Origin: Inonotus obliquus
Taxonomy: Eukaryota; Basidiomycota; Agaricomycetes; Hymenochaetales; Hymenochaetaceae
Reading direction: 5' to 3'
NCBI GenBank assembly: GCA_032164295.1
Contig: JAJHTX010000002.1
Coordinates: 2,914,001 to 2,978,000 of the forward strand
DNA length: 64,000 nt
The stretch's first letter is position 1; each line of letters opens with the position of its first letter. Positions 34,318 to 47,561 of the stretch are shown here, piece after piece. Both the position numbers and the translations under genes were made by a program. The notes below the pieces were generated by a model, which saw only the letters and a program-made list of their open reading frames with translations, was not told the DNA's origin and ran no database searches.

Positions 34318-37300
34318 CTATAGTTGACCCGGTTTCTCCAAAACTTCGTAGAACTGTAATAAGTCTCCAGCATGGAGATTATTGAATTCATTGAGACTCA
34401 TTCCACACTCCAGCCCCTTCTTCACCTCGAGGACGTCTCGTTTGAGTATCCGTAAGGCAGACAGTGTACCTGAAAGGCACGAATTAAATAAGGACAAGGG
34501 GGAATGGTAAGTCTCTTCTCACCTTCATGGACGATTTCACCGTTTCTCAATACTCGAACAGGTCTGTTCTTCTCAACGATGCCATTTGACACCCGACAGC
34601 CTGCCACTTTGATGATTGACTTGGCTTTCCCGGTAATGTCGAATATTTCAAGCACATTAGCCTCTCCGGAAACGCGTTTTTCAACTATCCGTGGTAGCAA
34701 GTCGATTACTCGCTCCTTCACTTCGTCAAGCACCTTATAGATGACGTTTGAAGAATAGATGGGGACCTTATTCTGTGACGCCGCCTGGTCGGCCATACGC
34801 GGTACATTGACGGAAAAGGCGATGATCATGCCTGGCGAAGGAGTGTATGAGCATTGAATGGTAAGTAGACAATTATCGTTACCTTCCGCCGCTTTAGCAA
34901 GCATAACGTCCGACTCAGTGACTTCACCGACTCCTGTAGAGATCACTTTCGTGACTGCTTCTTTGTTCCCTATGCCTTCAACCGCAGCAGCAAGGGCTTC
35001 AACACTGCCACTCACATCGCCTTTCAGTACTAGGCGTAGTTCCTTGGGTCCGGAATCTTTCGTAGGTGTGTAGGTATTCCGTTGCTCTGTCTCTTCAACC
35101 TCCTCCGAAGCTCTCCTTTCTCTTTCTTCACGCTCGCGTCGGCGCGAGGTATTGATTGCCTCAGCGTCAGTTAGAGTTGCCGCTATGCTTTCCTTCCGTT
35201 TGCGGTTCTCCATAGCAAGTTTGACGTCGCTCTCTTTACCTTGAAGCACCTCGTCTCCAGCCGAGGGCAACTCCTTCCATCCCGAAACGACAACGGCAGT
35301 GCCCGGCTTAGCCTCCTTGATGGTCGCGCCGGAAGAATCCATTAGTCGTCGTACTTTGGCAAACGTCGTGCCACTGATGATGTGCGAAGAAGGAGTAAGT
35401 TTACCACGGAGGAGGAGCACAGTTGCCGTATTTCTACAGAGATGTTTGTTATGTTGATACTCTTGACTATGCTGAATAGAAACACACCCAAAGCCTTTGG
35501 AAACCTTTGACTCCAAAACGTATCCATGAGCCGGACCGTCTGCCTCCGCCCGTATGTCTTGAACCTCAGCAAGTAAGGAGATTGTGTCAATCAGGTTTTC
35601 AAGCCCATGACCAGTCAAACCCGAAACCTCAACCGACGGTACGTCACCTCCCATGACCTCCAGTTCGATACCTTCCGCCCACAAGTCATTCTGAACACTT
35701 TCCTATAAAGTTACACAGCGTAAGTATCGTTCGTATACGTAGATACCAAAAAGGGATCGAATAAATTGACTCACGACGTCCGCACCCGGCTTATCGACTT
35801 TATTGATAGCAACTACAACGCCGACTTTGCCTTTCTCCTTCTTGATCAGGTCTATAACCTCTCTGGTCTGTGGCATGACACCGTCGTCGGCAGCCACAAC
35901 GAGCACAATTATGTCAGTCACTTGAGCTCCGCGTGCACGCATGGCTGAGAATGCGGCATGTCCCGGAGTGTCGAGAAAGGTGATCGACTGCGGACTATCA
36001 GCCGACTTCATAACACTACGAACTGGGACTGAGAATGCGCCGATATGCTGAGTGATACCTCCAGCTTCCCCTTTAGCAACCGATGCAGAGCGCAACGTGT
36101 CTAGAAGTGTGGTCTTTCCATGGTCAACATGGCCCATGATGGTGACAATTGGAGGTCGATGCGGAAGCGATGCCGCGTCTGGGTGAGGAGGTCTATGATG
36201 ATCATGATTAAAACGCAGCAGAAGAGGTTGGATAACTAGACTTACGATGCATAGATATCAAATGCTGCTTGGTCATCAACCACGGGATTTCTACTAAATT
36301 CCATTGCAAGAAGCGACGCATCGTCAGATGAGAGAACTAGAAAACATAATCAAAACCCGATATATCATGCCTATTGCACCAATCTTACTGTGATCATGAG
36401 ATGCTTGTTCATCCATGCCATTTCTACGCATACAATCTTGCAGCTTTTCTTTCATGTAACGTCAGCATATGCGTATCACTTCTAATTGGTACACGCGCAC
36501 CTAACCGAACTCCGAGCAGACGGGAAAGGTTTTCCACTGAGACGATACTCGGGATGGCGACATCGACCACGATAGCCTTCTCCTTGGTCTTTCGCGCAGC
36601 CTTTTTGCTACGTTCTCGATGTGTACGAGCATGATGTGGGATTTCAATGCTTTCCCCCGTCTGAAGGCGCTCAATGAGGGATCCCCTCTCCTTGTAGTTC
36701 TCCCGCCGTACACGTTTACTTCTGTCCCTTTCATCTAAGCCGTCCGATTCGGAGTAGTACTCTTCCACGTATTCAGTAATAATGGGCTCCGAAGGTGATT
36801 CGGTTTTCGATGACTCGGATTCTTTGGACTCAACATTTTTAAAGCTGCTTCGCTGATCCTCTCTTGAAGCTCTATCTGTTGCAGCTCGAGGACGCGACTC
36901 TTGTACATTATCTCGTCTTCTATTCGAGGCCAGATGAGGGGCTATGTCCCGTTCCAGTCTGCCGTTGCGGGACGCAGCAGATTCGCGGGAATCTTGGGGG
37001 CGCAATTTAGCATACTTATTCCCTACACGAAAGCACGTACTGGGACTAACCCGGGTCTCGTGCAGCTCTTCGAGAATCCATAGGAAACTTTGGAGTTGAA
37101 CGTGAGCCATTCCCGTCCCCAGAACTCCATTGCGGACGCCGGGAACCCCTCGAAGTAACCAGAGGATCGAGTATTGAACCAGACACACTCCTTTCTGGCT
37201 TGTGACGCGTCCATTTATCGACGTTTGGCCTGTAGGACGGACTGGAGTCTTGTGGGGAAGCTCCTGAGTGCGAAGAGGTAGAAGCCTGCGGTTGTTTCGC

Positions 37301-37461
37301 CCATTTTTTTAGGTCGTGATGCTATTCAACTGTAAGCACAGGCGCAACGGATACTATGCAGCACCTACGGCAGGTTTCACGGACGCAACTGAAGATACAG
37401 TACGAAGGCAACATCTCGTGTATATGAGAGCGCGTACGCTAGACGAATGACTGCAATGCAT
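34318..37461 (-). CDS. IFM1: Mitochondrial translation initiation factor IF-2
   Basis: GTPase that places fMet-tRNA on the mitoribosome small subunit. The start at 37461 gives a Ser/Arg-rich presequence-like stretch ([20 protein letters not shown]). A region with LKKWAK and a long charged segment follow. The G domain has GHVDHGKTT (G1), [11 protein letters not shown] (G2), DTPGHAAF (G3), NKVDKPGAD (G4) and SGLTGHG (G5). Domains II-IV follow ([48 protein letters not shown]), ending [18 protein letters not shown] at TAG 34318-34320. A basic insertion ([12 protein letters not shown]) splits domain II, as in fungal homologues. Roughly 900-950 residues; N-terminal exon borders are uncertain, the rest is clear. 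Confidence 0.93.
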
Positions 37462-37710
37462 GAGTTCAGCCTGCCTGAGCCTCTATTCGTAGCACTGGCG
37501 CGGACCCGCCAGCGTGCCGCTACGGTTGAGAAAGTTTGTCAATAAGGAACGAGATCGACGCGATGGAATGACCAATTATGTAATCCGTCCGTGCTCCTCC
37601 GAAATACCGAATTACCAGGATATTACATAATAATGTTGCTGCTCAAATTCAAAAATACATCTCAAAATACTTAACAAAATAAGAATACACGATGCAACTG
37701 ATTCCAATGC

Positions 37711-38753
37711 TCATTCTTTGTACACCCTCACACCTCCATGACCCCATCTCTCCATGACGACTCGCCCCATACTAGTCGGCTGGGAAAATGCCACTTCTCC
37801 CTTTGCAGGACTGAGTTCTGATCCGTATATGAATGTCTTAGCCGCAGCTTCGAGTAGAGCACGCGCTATTCCTTTTCTTCTATGCGCTGATGAGACGAAT
37901 AATCGTGGAATGCCCATCGCTGTCGGGAGATCTTTAGGTTTGCAGTAGAGGTTGCCCTCGACATGTACGAGAGACTCCACATCGTCCTTTAGATTTGATA
38001 CCTCGTCCTTCGTCGCTACTTCCATGGCTGATGAGATGCGCTGAGCAATGACACATCCTACGATCTTCTCCCTTGTGCACTTTGGAGTACGGAGCAAGAA
38101 TAGATAAACCTTGCATAGATCCAATTCCGAAGCCGGGATATCTGGTGCGGATAAGGCCAGGTTAACCGTCTTCACATAGCTAGACAGCTGTATACAGTCA
38201 GCATATACCGTTGCGGCAAACAGTCAGGGATAAGAACCTTGGAACCGATCTTTCCCGTCGCGGATAGTTTCATCGCAACAATTCTTCCATGCTCTCCTCC
38301 CCCTAGTGAAAAGTCATCCTCAACAACCACGGATAAACCCTCATCTTTCCCCAGCTCCTTATCTTCCTCTCGTCCCCATTCCAACCCCTTTTGTACACGC
38401 GTACAATGCATCTTGTGTAAGTTTTCGTCTTCAATGGCACCTTTCGTATAAGTCAAGTCGCACGAAGGACACGTCCGCAGGGTTGACTGGTCTATGCAGA
38501 AATGCAACTGCGTAAGTGCATCTTTCTTCTTCTTCACTGTCTTTGCAGTTCGGACAGAGCCATTGGTCTTGTAAGGTGCCTTCTTCTTTGGCGGAGACTG
38601 ATTAAGAAGCAGGTCAGTCAGTGGCCGCTTTCGTTTAAGAGTCGCTTCGGTGCCTGCTGAGGGAGTATTCAATGAAGACCCTGTAGTAGCGAACCGGCGC
38701 GCAGAGTTCTGAGAGCCGTATGTGCGCTTTACTTGTGGTCTTGCGGTCAACAT
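37711..38753 (-). CDS. ECO1: Sister-chromatid cohesion acetyltransferase Eco1/Ctf7
   Basis: Acetylates the cohesin subunit Smc3 in S phase to lock cohesin on DNA. Two exons (38753 to about 38240, and 38175-37711) give about 330 residues. The N-terminus is basic and carries a PCNA-box-like region near KRPLTDLLL. The C2H2 finger is CPSC...LHKMH (CDLTYTKGAIEDENLHKMHC). The GNAT domain has EKIVGCVIAQRI and the acetyl-CoA loop GIPRLFVSSAHRRKGIARALLEAA. It ends FIYGSELSPAKGEVAFSQPT and WGHGGVRVYKE, the expected C-terminal strand. It lies 249 bp upstream of the IF-2 start, on the same strand. Nothing is missing. Confidence 0.93.
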
Positions 38754-39055
38754 CTCCGTCTGTTGTAGTGGGGAGAACGGTCAAAGGTGGTTCGCGTTGA
38801 CACGCTTTTAATGCGTCACATGACTGTCGCGTCATGTCACGGCACGTGTTCCGTGTTTGCCCAGAAAAGTGAATGTATCACTACAAGCTTGAAGGAGTAT
38901 AACTTGTGCTACGACATTAAACTATTCGTACAACCCAGCAACAGCAACAAACATTTCGACTTGGAAGAACGTGGAGATTACTGCTACTGCTACGCGACTT
39001 GACACACTAAACTAATTATGACCGTGGTTATCTCGTTGCCTCCCGACAGGCGAAA
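38754..39055. other. Intergenic between ECO1 start and GH55 stop
   Basis: ECO1 promoter side, with a CACGTG core near 38842-38849. No gene seen. Confidence 0.4.
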
Positions 39056-42000
39056 TTAGGACCTCGTCCACGCCGTCATAGTAGACTGGAGGCCGTTCCT
39101 ATTCGCCCCTTGATCAACTATGCCCTGTTCATTGACGCTCAATTGGAATTGAGACGCAATTGTCGACAAACTGTATACGAAAACCGTGGAAGCACCGTCG
39201 ATGTCAAGGATCTGTGCCTGACAGTTGTTCGAATTCAAGCAAGCTTGGTCATAGTGCTGAAAATCGCAGGCAGAGTGAGACCTAACATTACGCAGCACCA
39301 TTGGAGAACGTACCTGGAAGAAGCTGTACAGTCCCGCTCCAAAGATGACAATATTTTCGGAGTTGGAGATCTTCACAGCCCAAGCCATTGGCTGACTAGC
39401 AGTGTATGTCGGATCATTAAAGTCCGCTCGGGACGTGAAAGGAGCGGGTGGAGCCGGATTAGGTTGGAAGTATGCCTGATATCATCCACATTAGCGTTGG
39501 AAGTAGTCTATCCATAGGAAGAGTTACCGTTTCGGTTTGAATAAGGCCCATATAGTGGTTTTTGGCCCCGACGAGGTTGTACTGGTACAGGACATGATGT
39601 TCAGCTAAAATTCATTCAGTATCCGAAATTCACGGTATAAAGTGGCCATTCGTACATGCTTGAGGTCAATGCGTGTAAGTATTGCGATGCCTTGTATTAT
39701 CAAATTGTGAGCTCACCTGTCCCAACCATCCATACTGGCCCCGCAGACTGCGAATAAATACCTCGGCCGCTATACGCCTGAAGCTCGTTGAAAGGGGGGT
39801 CGAGTGAATGGTCCGCCAGCCAGACCCATGTTCCCTATTACGGTTCTGCTAAATGTAGGATGAGGGAGGAGATGAAGAAGACAGACCTCCAAATATGCAC
39901 TGGACGCTGGGGTGAGATGCAAAGCAAGGAATGCTGCGATGCAGCCGTTTCCCGTTTGCGACGTGTTGGGGCATACGTTTCCGTCAAGATTCGTTCCTAG
40001 CGCTGGAAACTTTTCTGAGACGGGGAATGACTCTCTAATACAGGCCACTTTATGTCTTACCTCCAGCGAGCCTGAATGAGGGCGAAATTACTCAATATGA
40101 CCGTAGAACTCTACAGATCGGTGAAAGCAGACGTACCTAATATGGCTGTCCCACATCCCTGCTGCGCCTTGTTGACCTGCAGGATCATGGATATTCCATT
40201 CCATGACGATGGCACCGGCGGCTAGTATTCCACATGAACTCAGCGACCTATTTATACAAACAAAAGAACGTACCAGGTCCGCGCGTTGTAAACACCATAT
40301 CTGTAATTTCTATCAATCCTTGGGAATTGGTGTCACCCACCCTGATCACAGGTTGAGGGTTGTTCATATCCTCGAATGCGGGTCCTGCGCCCATGATTAC
40401 AGACCAGGCCTCTCCAACTATCTGGGTGCCTGCTGGAATTGTGATCGTTGAAGTGACAACATATGTCCCATGGTCAAAAAAGATAATCTTGCACCCAGAG
40501 AACTGCGAAACATCGAATGAATAAATATAGGACTAGAAAGTCCGGAAATGAGCTACCTGAGCAAATGCATCCTTGATGGCTTGAGTATCATCTGTGCTGC
40601 CATCTCCTTTCGCTCCAAGAGAACGGATGCTGACAAATTGGTCAACGGCATAGTCTGCGTATTGGGGATGTGTTCTCCCAAAAATACGTCCTGAACTGTC
40701 CAGAAGACTGGAGTCTTTCGTGGGTGGTGTCACCGAAGCTTGAAGGAACCGATTCGCCAGGTTTGATCCCGTGTAAACGTTGCCTTGTACCCAATGATCT
40801 ATAGTTGTTGTACCACCGTTCAAAATAACAGCACCGTTAGCAACACCGACAGCGGTTGGAACATTGTTGAGCTGGATATTGTTTAGCACTAAGGAGCCGG
40901 CAAGGTGCCCGTTACTAGGTTGAGAAGTTCGCACGAATATTGGCGTATTGGTCACGACTGCGTCGATGATTGCTTCGGCTCCGACGGACTAAAGGAGGCA
41001 GTCAGTCAACAATTGGCTCCCAACATGACTCTCAACATGAATTTCCACTAACCTGCTCGCTTTGATCCAAACCGCCAGTCATCAGATCGAAGCCAGCCTA
41101 ATGAATCAATCTCAAATAAACACCAGAATGATCAGATATATTTAAATGACACCTTCCTGGCAATTGTTGATCGTGACCCCTTGAAAAGTCCAGCCTTTTC
41201 GATACAATACTATGACTATTCACTCGGTGAAAGAGCTAGGAATAAGACCCACCCCAGTTCCATAGTCCGAAAATGGCTAAAGTAGGAAGAGAGAATTAGC
41301 TTGTGTATTAAAGCTTCGATCGCGGTATGGTAACTCACCACTCTGCGCATTGTTGACGGTTATGTTACGTACTGTGAATCTGGTGGATTGTAAATATCTG
41401 TCTCATACGTCGTGACCTCTGATGGCTTACTGCTGGTTCCCCACCCAAATTCCGAACTTGCCTATGATCATCGTCAAATAATCCTTCCTCCATATCTTCA
41501 TGACATATTTCTCTTACCGCCATTGAAAACAAGGTCTATATGGACCAATGTAGTCAGACAGCGCAATGATTAGCTTCAGGCAGGCTCACGCACCTCCCAT
41601 GAAACCACCACTTCCATTCTCCATGAAGATTCCTGGTCCCAGTAAATATAAATACGTAAGAGTCTCATGAGAATAGATTTACGGACCTTGATGGTTCGTG
41701 GCGGGATCTCTTGACATGTTTACGACAATGTTTATCAAGGATGTCGCTTGGGACACTTGCCAGTGAAGCCCAGTCGCGGATGCTGCCACTGGCATTCGTG
41801 TCAGGTCTATGACAAAATTCCTGACCGAGCGGAAACTGAAAGTACACGAATCAGTGGCCAGTAAAGAATAAACTTGGAGATCCGCATACAAGTTGTTTTG
41901 GTTTATGTACCACTGCGCTCCATTACCGCCATCGATATAAGGGTCGGCGTCTAGTTTACCATATGCAATCAGGTTCACTTATGAATTCAAATCAAGGGAG

Positions 42001-42643
42001 GTTCGTCATACCGATGACTGCTATGCCCACAAAGTTTGCAGCAGCAGTTAAAGTGGGTGGATTTCTTGCGTCACCAATAAGCTGCGTATAGTACCATGCA
42101 ACTATCGGTCGCGAAACAACATAATTTCTACATCTTAACTCAGTATAAGATGAAAGAGAGATCTCCGGATGTACTCACCCTGGAGGGAAGTAGACAATAG
42201 CTGGGGCCGTTCTAATACAAAAAGATCATAATATAGAGAATCAAGCAACTTGGAAACGGACTACGTACGTAGTAGACTGACAGCCGTTCCCGCCACCGCA
42301 TCTATTACCTGAGGATATAGCGGCACTTGAAACAAGTTATCAGAATTGAAGTTACGTGACGCGTGACGCCCTACTTTATGGCATCAGTATCATCGGTGAC
42401 GCCATCGCCTTTCGCGCCGAAGTCCTTGACGTTTCGAAAGACTTGATATCCCGACGGATCAGAGTTGAAAGCAGCGCGACCCTGATGCTGAATATTTTGC
42501 AGCCAGAAAGGATCATTCGGAGCAGCAGTTCCCTTGGTGACCGGTGCTGAGCAAGTGGAACCCAAGGCAGTAGCCATGAGTGCCGACAATAGTACCACAA
42601 GAGCGGAGCAGAAAAGCCTGGGAAGCTGTCTAGAAAGCATCAT
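39056..42643 (-). CDS. GH55 exo-beta-1,3-glucanase, secreted
   Basis: Secreted enzyme releasing glucose or short oligomers from beta-1,3-glucan. The start at 42643 gives a signal peptide (MMLSRQLPRLFCSALVVLLSALMATALGS) and the mature start CSAPVTKGTAAPNDPFWLQNI. Two beta-helix halves each begin with the pectate-lyase-3-like signature: VFRNVKDFGAKGDGVTDDTDAI and VSIRSLGAKGDGSTDDTQAIKDAF. Between and after them are QWYINQNNLYADLQVYSL, RNFVIDLTRMP, VTSTITIPAGTQI and AWAVKISNSENIVIFGAGLYSFFQ. The C-terminus VYSLSTIASQFQLSVN...STMTAWTRS is typical of the family. Around a dozen short introns; about 770 residues. It may serve wall remodelling, self-glucan recycling or mycoparasitic digestion. Frames are intact. 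Confidence 0.93.
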
Positions 42644-42754
42644 AAGCAACACTCGAAGAAGAGCAAAGTGATATAGAGAAATTTCCAGTGAAGGAGTCAG
42701 CAGAGGCCAGTGAAAGACCGGATTCCCTGCAAGTTGCATGCTACGAGGACAAGG

Positions 42755-42762
42755 TATTTATA
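42755..42762 (-). promoter_or_regulatory. TATA box of the GH55 gene
   Basis: Reads TATAAATA on the minus strand, about 112 bp upstream of the start codon at 42643. Confidence 0.5.
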
Positions 42763-42798
42763 CTAACCGGTGGAAGTACTGAAGAGCGTAAAGGAGCT

Positions 42799-42822
42799 GA
42801 GAGAGAGAGAGAGAGAGAGAGA
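42799..42822. repeat. GA microsatellite, 12 units
   Basis: An uninterrupted GA run in the GH55 promoter, about 160 bp upstream of the start codon. Likely length-variable. Confidence 0.9.
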
Positions 42823-44618
42823 AGAAAGAGGTGGCAGCGAGACGAGGTCTATTCCAGTGGCAGGGATCGACGTGCCATAACGGATCAGGATCGATGACGA
42901 GCATGCTATATATTTGGTTCCCCACCTGTCGTTTCCTAACATCCCATCATTACATACACAAAAAACCTTTCTCGCAACCGTAACTGCATCCATGTATACT
43001 GAAATCCGAAAACGAGCTGAAAACTCGCGAGAGCTAGAATACATGCATAGGGGTCGACAAGTTCGTTCGATAATCGACCAACTTGGTGTCGTGTGCGATA
43101 GTCCCTCTAGCTTGAGTTTGTCGAGGAGTCCCTAGGAGAGTCTTGACAACATGCAGAGTCTGACACGTCATGACACAAGGAACCAAATCATATGGGTTCC
43201 TCTTGAGACCGCGCTGCTCCAAAAGGTCGAAAACAGCTATAGTAATGACACAAACTTACCAGCTGACAAGGTCAGTCACCAAACATCGGCACAACTCTCT
43301 ATCTGCGGCGTGTTGAAAGGGTCAGGAGGATGCAAACTGAGCGAAGACTGTGAGACAGCGTACCAAGCATAGCAACAGTACGGGGAAGGCTACTCACGAG
43401 CATATAAAGGGGGCCCAATTGGATCCATTCGAAGAAAGGAGCACTCGGAGATCGTCGAGAAACATTAGCATTCCTTCACCGATAGTTTGCACAGTGCCTA
43501 GCTGGCAGCAAGAAAAAGGTTAAACTGCACTCATACGTGGAAAAGACCACGCGCAAGGACTCTAATAACCGGTCGGAACACTCAGCACTTTGGCCGGAGA
43601 CCAACAAGGAGTCGAAAGCACCATCATGATGTTTCGAAGTTCGGAAGCAGGATGTGAGGAAACGCCAACACGGAGCGAACTTTGTAGTACTGAAGTAGAC
43701 CCGTGGGAGGAGCATAGAAAACTGCAGAGAGGTGATTGCTTGAATACCAAAGGCCGAAACGACTCTCTGTATGATCGTCTACAATCGGACCAAAAAAGTC
43801 GTTGCGATCGACGCGACTACCATAACGAGAAGGTCATCTCCAAGACCTTTTTCCGACCATTTTCCCTGAGATGGAAATCGCGGAGAGTATTCAGTCGGCA
43901 GTACATTAGTGTCCAATGATGAGTTTTGGAAAATGAAGGGGCGGAAGAAAGTGCCGCGACCTGGGAAGGTTTGCCAACATTTGAGACCGCCATCAACTAG
44001 CTTGAAACAAACGTGACTGTTCTATTTTTGAAGCGGAAATCTGGAAAGGATCACATGAGAGTTACACCCGCGTTGATCTATGTAGTCACGTACTTTGCAA
44101 GTTCTCAAGCGCATGGGAAAGGTAGTGAGGTTGAGAAAGAAAGTGACAGGAGTGCAGAAGAAAAAGGCAAAATTAGCGAGGCCGACGGCAACTGGCACGT
44201 GGAAATGAAGGGCGTCGGGTAAGCCGAACACCTGCCGATGCTCCCAATAGCCAATAAAGGACGGTGGGTGTAGTTACGTAATAAAGAGCCGACCAGCCGC
44301 CCAGCCTCTTGTGAAGTTAATTATAAGTCTGTCTTCTTCATTCGGCGCTCTCACTTCTCTCCAACATCTTCTTCCCGCCCTCCTCCTCGCCATCATTCCT
44401 CCCTCTACCCCACATCCATACTTCTCCTCCTGCACCATACACATATACCCTCTGCATACTCTTTCCTACTTGCTTTTCCTCTCCTTTTATAGTGGTACAT
44501 TCATCCTCGCTTCAATTCCTCGTGCGTATGTCGGCTCTTTTTCATGAAAATCGTCAATCAAATGACTAACCACGCCTTTTGCGTCCCTCAGTTTCTGCTT
44601 CCCCTCAGCGCATCAGTC

Positions 44619-47298
44619 ATGCCTGAGCCAACCATCCGCAACTTGCAACCCTCAGAGACTCTTTACGAACCACTTCCTCTCGATGGTCTCTCTCCTCCTG
44701 GAACACCTTTGAACGAGAGCACCCTTTTACCTATGCAAGAACTCCCATCTGGTGCTGCTCGCCCTCGCTTCCAAGGCACTGCCCTCCGAGATGATGGCTC
44801 TATGATGCGTGACTCCTTCGCATCGTCAACATTCAATCCTGGCTCTGTAAATTCATCCGTTTACGCGCTCAATCCCCCTGGTGCGGCCGGTGGCAACAAT
44901 CTCTCGTATATGGATAGCTATCGCGATGATCCGAATGCCGATGAATCTCCGGAACCCGCCTCTGACTACGCAAGTAAGACTGGTCCAGGCTATCTAGAAG
45001 AGAAACGGGCGGCATACCAGTCACCTCGTTCTCGGACAAAGAGGTGGGCAATCATCGGAGGTGGAACCCTCTTGCTTGTCATTGTTGGCGTAGCCGTTGC
45101 AGTCCCTATCATCCTTAGCAAAAATAAAGGCGATTCGTCTTCCAATTCGACTTCTAGCTCGAACTCCCACAACCCGTCGGGACCAAGCAACGCCGGCTCT
45201 CGCAACGTAATCACCGGAGGTGATGGTAGCACGGTCACCATGGAAGATGGAACTACCTTCACGTATACGAATAAGTTCGGGGGGTATTGGTATTTTGATC
45301 CCGAAGACCCGCTCAATAACGGTGCACGTGCTCAGTCTTGGTCTCCTGCGTTGAACGAAACCTTTAATTACGGTGTCGATACCATTCGTGGGTGAGCAGG
45401 CTGCGTAATTTATCACTGTTCGAGAATGTATAAGCTCATTCTTGGATCCCAGCGTTAACTTGGGTGGCTGGCTTAATACTGAACCTGTGAGCTTGCATTC
45501 TACTTTCACTCTGGAATTCGTATATTAATTACCATGCTTAGTTCATGCAAGTCTACACATCCTGTTCTGTCCTCGCAATGGTGATACTCACGCTCATCCG
45601 TCCTACAGCACACCTGCTTTGTACGAGCCTTATGTCAACTTGAGCATATCAGCTGTGGATGAGTGGACGCTCAGCGAAAACATGCGTTCCGATACGGCGA
45701 ACGGAGGCATCTCTCAGCTTGAAGATCATTATAAGGCGTTCATTGTATGTCGATCCTATCTATCTATCATCGTTACTCACTAATTATCTGCCAAGACTGA
45801 GCAAGATTTCGCTGAAATCGCTGCTGCGGGTCTCAATTTTGTGCGAATTCCACTCCCATACTGGGCAATTGAAGTTCGTGGCGATGAGCCGTTCTTAGAG
45901 AAGACTTGCTGGACGTAAGTGTGCGGTCGTGATTGTAATTGGGCACTCACCAAGCATTCGGATACAGGTACTTCCTCAAGGCAATTGAATGGGCCCGCAA
46001 GTATGGTATTCGCATCAATCTTGATCTACACGCTCTTCCTGGTAGTCAGAACGGATGGAACCACTCTGGAAGATTAGGCGACGTTAACCTCTTGAATGGC
46101 CCTATGGGATATGCCAATGCACAGCGCTCGCTTGACTACATCCGCATCCTTGCCGAGTTCATCTCTCAGCCTCAATACAAGGACGTAGTTGTAATGTTTG
46201 GCGTTATGAATGAGCCTCAGGCAAGTATCTTCGGCACGGATCAGCTCGAGCGCTTTTATCTCGAGGCCTACAATATCGTACGAAGGGCTAGCGGCACGGG
46301 CGAGGGCAATGGTCCTATGATATCATATCACGACGGCTTCCGTGGTCAGGCCAACTGGGCTGGATTCTTACCCGGGGCGGACCGTATTGCTCTCGACACA
46401 CATCCGTACCTATGCTTTGGACCCCAGTCTGATGGTCCGCTGTCCTCTTTCGTTAATACGCCATGCACCGCCTGGGGAAATAACATGAATGACTCAATGA
46501 CGGCTTTTGGCCTCAGTGCTGCCGGAGAGTTCAGTAACGCAATCACTGACTGTGGACTCTATCTCAATGGGGTTAATCTTGGCACTCGTTATGAAGGCAC
46601 TTACATAGGAGACTGGCCGCGTATTGGCAGCTGCGATGATGTACTTGACTGGCAAAATTGGGACGATAACACTAAAGAACAATACCAGCAGTTCGCGTTG
46701 TCAAGTATGGACGCTCTTCAGGTGAGTATTTAATACTGTAATCTATGCCATCTGATCTCATCACTCCGTTGTTGAATAGAATTGGTTCTTCTGGACCTGG
46801 AAGATTGGGAACTCCTCCGTTTATAACACAGTCATGACCCCACACTGGTCGTACAAGCTTGGGCTTGATAATGGTTGGATGCCGACTGATCCACGGGAGA
46901 GTATTGGAAAGTGCGGCAATACGAACGTCTTCAACGGCCAATTAGCACCGTCCGCGACGGGTGGAGCCGGTGCGGACACAATTCCAGCCTCTGTGACGAA
47001 TGAGCTCGCTTGGCCGCCTCCGACGATCAGTAACGCCGGTCCTGTTACTGCACTCCCAAGCTATACACCAACAGGTGTTGTGCCTACTTTACCAGTGCCA
47101 ACATTCGCGGTGACGAGCGCAAAGGCGACGACGACGATTGACGCGGGAAATGGGTGGCATAATCCGGAAGACACTGATGGCATGATGACCGAGATACCCG
47201 GGTGCAGTTATCTTGACCCCTGGGTCGGTCCCACCGCCAGTCCGCCGTCACCGCTTTGTGCGGCAAATGTTGCTGCGAGAAACGCTATCCGGCGATGA
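44619..47298 (+). CDS. Membrane-anchored GH5 exo-beta-1,3-glucanase (EXG type)
   Basis: Type II membrane glucan 1,3-beta-glucosidase. A cytoplasmic Ser/Pro-rich tail of about 140 residues (MPEPTIRNLQPSETLYEPLP) precedes one membrane helix at about 144-166 (WAIIGGGTLLLVIVGVAVAVPII), then a Ser/Asn-rich stalk. The GH5 domain begins FNYGVDTIRGVNLGGWLNTEPF and has FVRIPLPYWA, INLDLHALPGSQNGWNHSG, the acid/base Glu in VMFGVMNEPQ, LDTHPYLCF, the nucleophile Glu in SAAGEFSNA, and WTWKIGN. A Pro/Thr-rich C-terminus ends at 47298. Exons join at GT/AG with intact frames. The Met at 44619 is chosen over one at 44544 because the latter would add an atypical segment and a splice acceptor lies between them. 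It likely trims wall glucan at the cell surface. Confidence 0.93.
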
Positions 47299-47561
47299 TA
47301 TTCGCGTTCATGTTGCTTTGCTATTTCTCGGACCAATTGGATTGAGGACTTCTTCATCTTTTCTTAAGGACTTATTATGCGCATTGCTTCTTTTCAACGC
47401 TCTTTAATCACGCACTAGTAGTTATTTCACGCCTGGTTGTGCATGAAGACATGGCCCAAAATGATCTGTCATAATCTTACAGTCGCTCTCGCTAGTAGTA
47501 TACACCGTTTACAGTAGGCCAAGGCATCGTTTCGTACAGTATACACGCGATTCGTCATATT

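Larger units (their letters stand above)
42644..44618. promoter_or_regulatory. Divergent promoter region between GH55 and GH5 glucanase genes
   Basis: About 2 kb shared by two beta-1,3-glucanase genes transcribed away from each other. The GH55 side has a TATA box and a GA microsatellite. The GH5 side is CT-rich, and a possible 5'-UTR intron (GTATGT at about 44525 to CAG near 44610) lies just before its ATG. The middle holds no recognisable gene; a plus-strand frame of 109 codons at 43590-43919 shows no family resemblance. Confidence 0.55.

Noticed and set aside
43590..43919. 109-codon plus-strand frame between the glucanase genes
   Set aside because: No recognisable motif, unremarkable composition, and an overlapping antisense frame of similar quality.
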